A DNA stretch of 64,000 bases. It comes from Bosea vaviloviae. GTDB taxonomy: Bacteria; Pseudomonadota; Alphaproteobacteria; Rhizobiales; Beijerinckiaceae. Positions 62,373-64,000 of the stretch are shown one piece after another (position 1 is the stretch's first letter; each line of letters starts with the position of its first letter). Location of the stretch: the NCBI RefSeq assembly GCF_001741865.1, contig NZ_CP017147.1, positions 6,253,001-6,317,000 of the forward strand, in the 5' to 3' direction. The position numbers and the translations under genes were made by a program. Below the pieces are notes generated by a model. The model did not search any database. It was not told the origin of the DNA and saw nothing but the letters and a program-made list of their open reading frames with translations.

Positions 62373-62852
62373 TTGCGCCTCGCCATCATCGCCATAGGCC
62401 GGCTCAAGGACGGGCCGGAACGTGAGTTGTGCGAGCGCTATCGCGAGCGCGCGCTGGCGCTCGGCCGCGGATTGGGCCTGTCCGGCCCGGAAATCGTCGA
62501 GCTCGCCGAGAGCCGCGGCCGCCGGCCCGACGAGCGCAAGCGCGACGAGGCCCAGGCCATCACCGCCAAGCTCACGCCCGGACTTCTGATCGCGCTCGAC
62601 GAGCGCGGCCGCAGCCTGACCAGCGACGCCTTTGCGGCCAGGATAGCCACTGCACGCGATGCCGGCACGGCAGCCGCCAGCCTCGTCATCGGCGGCGCCG
62701 ACGGGCTCAGCGATGAGATCCGCGACCGGGCCGATCTGACGATCGCGTTCGGGGCCTTGACCATCCCGCACCAGATCGTGCGCGCGCTGGCGCTCGAACA
62801 GCTCTACAGAGCCATGACGATCATCGCCGGACACCCTTATCATCGCGCATGA
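62373..62852 (+). CDS. rlmH: 23S rRNA pseudouridine-1915 N3-methyltransferase
   Basis: A 159-residue SPOUT methyltransferase modifying helix 69 of 23S rRNA. It starts MRLAIIAIGRLKDGPERELC and has the SAM-binding knot LVIGGADGLSDEIRDRADLT and the conserved end HQIVRALALEQLYRAMTIIA followed by GHPYHRA. The start is a TTG at 62373, with GAGAG about 11 bases upstream. It overlaps envC by four bases (ATGA). Confidence 0.95.
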   Translation: MRLAIIAIGRLKDGPERELCERYRERALALGRGLGLSGPEIVELAESRGRRPDERKRDEAQAITAKLTPGLLIALDERGRSLTSDAFAARIATARDAGTAAASLVIGGADGLSDEIRDRADLTIAFGALTIPHQIVRALALEQLYRAMTIIAGHPYHRA

Positions 62853-64000
62853 AACTATTCCGGCCCCTGATTCGCGGATGGCGCAGCCCGGCCCGCCCAC
62901 GGCATCGCGGCATGCCGGATAAAGGCTTCCGCACATCCTATAGGCAGGCCCGCAAAGCCCTTACTGCCCTGTCGCTGGCCCTGTTCATCGCCTCTCTTCC
63001 TGCCGCCGCTCAATCCCCCGATCCCGAGCAATTGACCCGCGAGGCACAGGCCAAGCAGGTCGAGAAACAGGCCCGCGAGGCCGAACTCAAGGCGATCGAG
63101 CAGCGCCTGGCCGGCAATGCCGAGGCGCGCGGCAAGCTGGAGGCGGAGATCGCCGGCATCCGCGCCGACCGCGCCGCCCTCAACAAGGCCCTGCTCGAGG
63201 CGACCCAGCGCACCCAGGCCGTCGAGCGGCGCATCGGCGCGATCGAGGACAGGCTCGGCCTGCTGCAATCCAGCGAAGCGGCGATCCGGCGCTCGCTCGA
63301 AGGCCGGCGCGGCTTGATCTCCGAAGTGCTGGCGGCGCTGCAGCGCATCGGCCGGCGTCCGCCGCCGGCGGTGCTGGTGCGCCCCGAGGATATTCTGGAA
63401 GCGGTGCGGGCCTCGATGCTGCTGGGCGCGGTCGTGCCCGATCTGCGCCAGGAAATCGAGATCCTGGGTTCCGATCTCGGCGAACTGGTGCGCTTGCGCG
63501 AGAACATCACCGGGGACCGTAAGGCCATCACCACCGAGCTGGAGGGCCTGGCGACGGAACGTCAGCGCCTGGCCTCGCTGATCGAGGCCAGGCGCGAGCG
63601 TGAAACGGGCGCCGCGCGCGACGTCGAGGAGCAGCGCAGCGTCGGTGGCGAGCTCGCGGCGCAAGCGCGCTCCCTGCGCGATTTTGTCGAGCGCATGGAA
63701 AAAGAGATCTCGACGGCCAATCGCGCCGCCGAGACCGCGCGCCAGGCCCTCGAATCGGAAACCCGCGAGCAGCGCCAGCGCATGGCCGCGCTCGCCTTCA
63801 AGGACCCCGCACGGCTCGCGCCCAAGATCGCCTTCGCCGAGGCACGGGGCTTGCTTCCCCTGCCGGCGGCGGGATCACAATTGCGTGGTTTCGGCGAAAG
63901 TGACGGCGCAGGCGGCACGACGCGTGGAATATCTGTGAGTACGCGGCCCAATGCCCTAGTTTCGGCACCTTCGGACGCTTGGGTGGTTTATGCGGGTCCC
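62849..64000 (+). CDS. envC: Murein hydrolase activator EnvC family protein, C-terminus cut by window edge
   Basis: The first 384 residues are present and the frame is open to the right edge. After a basic N-terminus comes a hydrophobic segment (ALTALSLALFIASLPAAAQS) that acts as signal peptide, then a long coiled coil (about residues 65-310, for example EQLTREAQAKQVEKQAREAE). The sequence then enters what should be the LytM/M23 domain (PNALVSAPSDAWVVYAGP). EnvC proteins activate amidases at the septum. The ATG overlaps the rlmH stop. Confidence 0.88.
   Translation, partial: MKLFRPLIRGWRSPARPRHRGMPDKGFRTSYRQARKALTALSLALFIASLPAAAQSPDPEQLTREAQAKQVEKQAREAELKAIEQRLAGNAEARGKLEAEIAGIRADRAALNKALLEATQRTQAVERRIGAIEDRLGLLQSSEAAIRRSLEGRRGLISEVLAALQRIGRRPPPAVLVRPEDILEAVRASMLLGAVVPDLRQEIEILGSDLGELVRLRENITGDRKAITTELEGLATERQRLASLIEARRERETGAARDVEEQRSVGGELAAQARSLRDFVERMEKEISTANRAAETARQALESETREQRQRMAALAFKDPARLAPKIAFAEARGLLPLPAAGSQLRGFGESDGAGGTTRGISVSTRPNALVSAPSDAWVVYAGP

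Overview
The window is a GC-rich (roughly two-thirds G+C by eye) chromosome segment from an alphaproteobacterium, most likely a Hyphomicrobiales member close to Bosea. That placement is inferred from the proB-proA-nadD-rsfS-rlmH-envC gene order, the rpsU/cspA pair, tripartite tricarboxylate and Liv-type transporters, many 4-bp ATGA/GTGA gene overlaps, and several families of palindromic intergenic repeats. No rRNA, tRNA or CRISPR array was found.

Layout. 1-12.1 kb: an acid catabolic locus with an acyl-CoA ligase (cut by the left edge) and a FadJ-type enzyme on the minus strand. Divergent to them are a complete Liv-type ABC importer, a nitronate-monooxygenase-like flavoprotein, an enoyl-CoA hydratase, an IclR regulator, a GNAT enzyme and a class III CoA-transferase. 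A perfect 17-bp palindrome lies between the two arms. 12.2-15.3 kb: a TctABC tripartite uptake system. 15.4-16.9 kb: a trypsin-like protein whose three catalytic positions all appear substituted. 17.2-24.9 kb: bacterial alpha-2-macroglobulin with a CTEQ thioester, followed by PBP1C. 25-30.5 kb: an RND pump and adaptor, with a divergent TetR regulator and its palindromic operator, then a DUF1348 protein.

30.6-43.3 kb: a complete C-P lyase system (phnCDE1E2, phnF, phnGHIJKLM, a DUF1045 protein, phnN and a hexapeptide acetyltransferase). It has a clear Pho box before phnC and two inverted PhnF-like sites between phnF and phnG. phnI carries an in-frame palindromic repeat in a variable linker. 43.4-47.3 kb: a methyltransferase/glycosyltransferase pair, an overlapping HExxH protein and P-loop phosphotransferase pair, and a small secreted protein. 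47.48-48.59 kb: an apparently intact IS110-family element inserted inside a palindromic repeat. Its 5' non-coding end folds like a bridge RNA, with four short guide-like matches to its own target and ends.

48.7-52.1 kb: ECF sigma factor, anti-sigma factor and S8 protease. 52.2-56.3 kb: a possible SUKH-type protein, a saccharopine-dehydrogenase-like oxidoreductase with a divergent TetR regulator and two operators, a HisC-like aminotransferase and a DUF1801 protein. 56.5-58.4 kb: two small charged coiled-coil proteins, rpsU and cspA. 58.7 kb to the right edge: the proline, NAD and ribosome-factor operon, ending in envC cut by the window.

At least six families of 80-145 bp palindromes sit between genes, often between convergent pairs where they could act as two-way terminators. 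The best candidates for new biology are the IS110 element with its guide-like RNA, the repeat inside phnI, the apparent pseudoprotease, and the HExxH/phosphotransferase pair.
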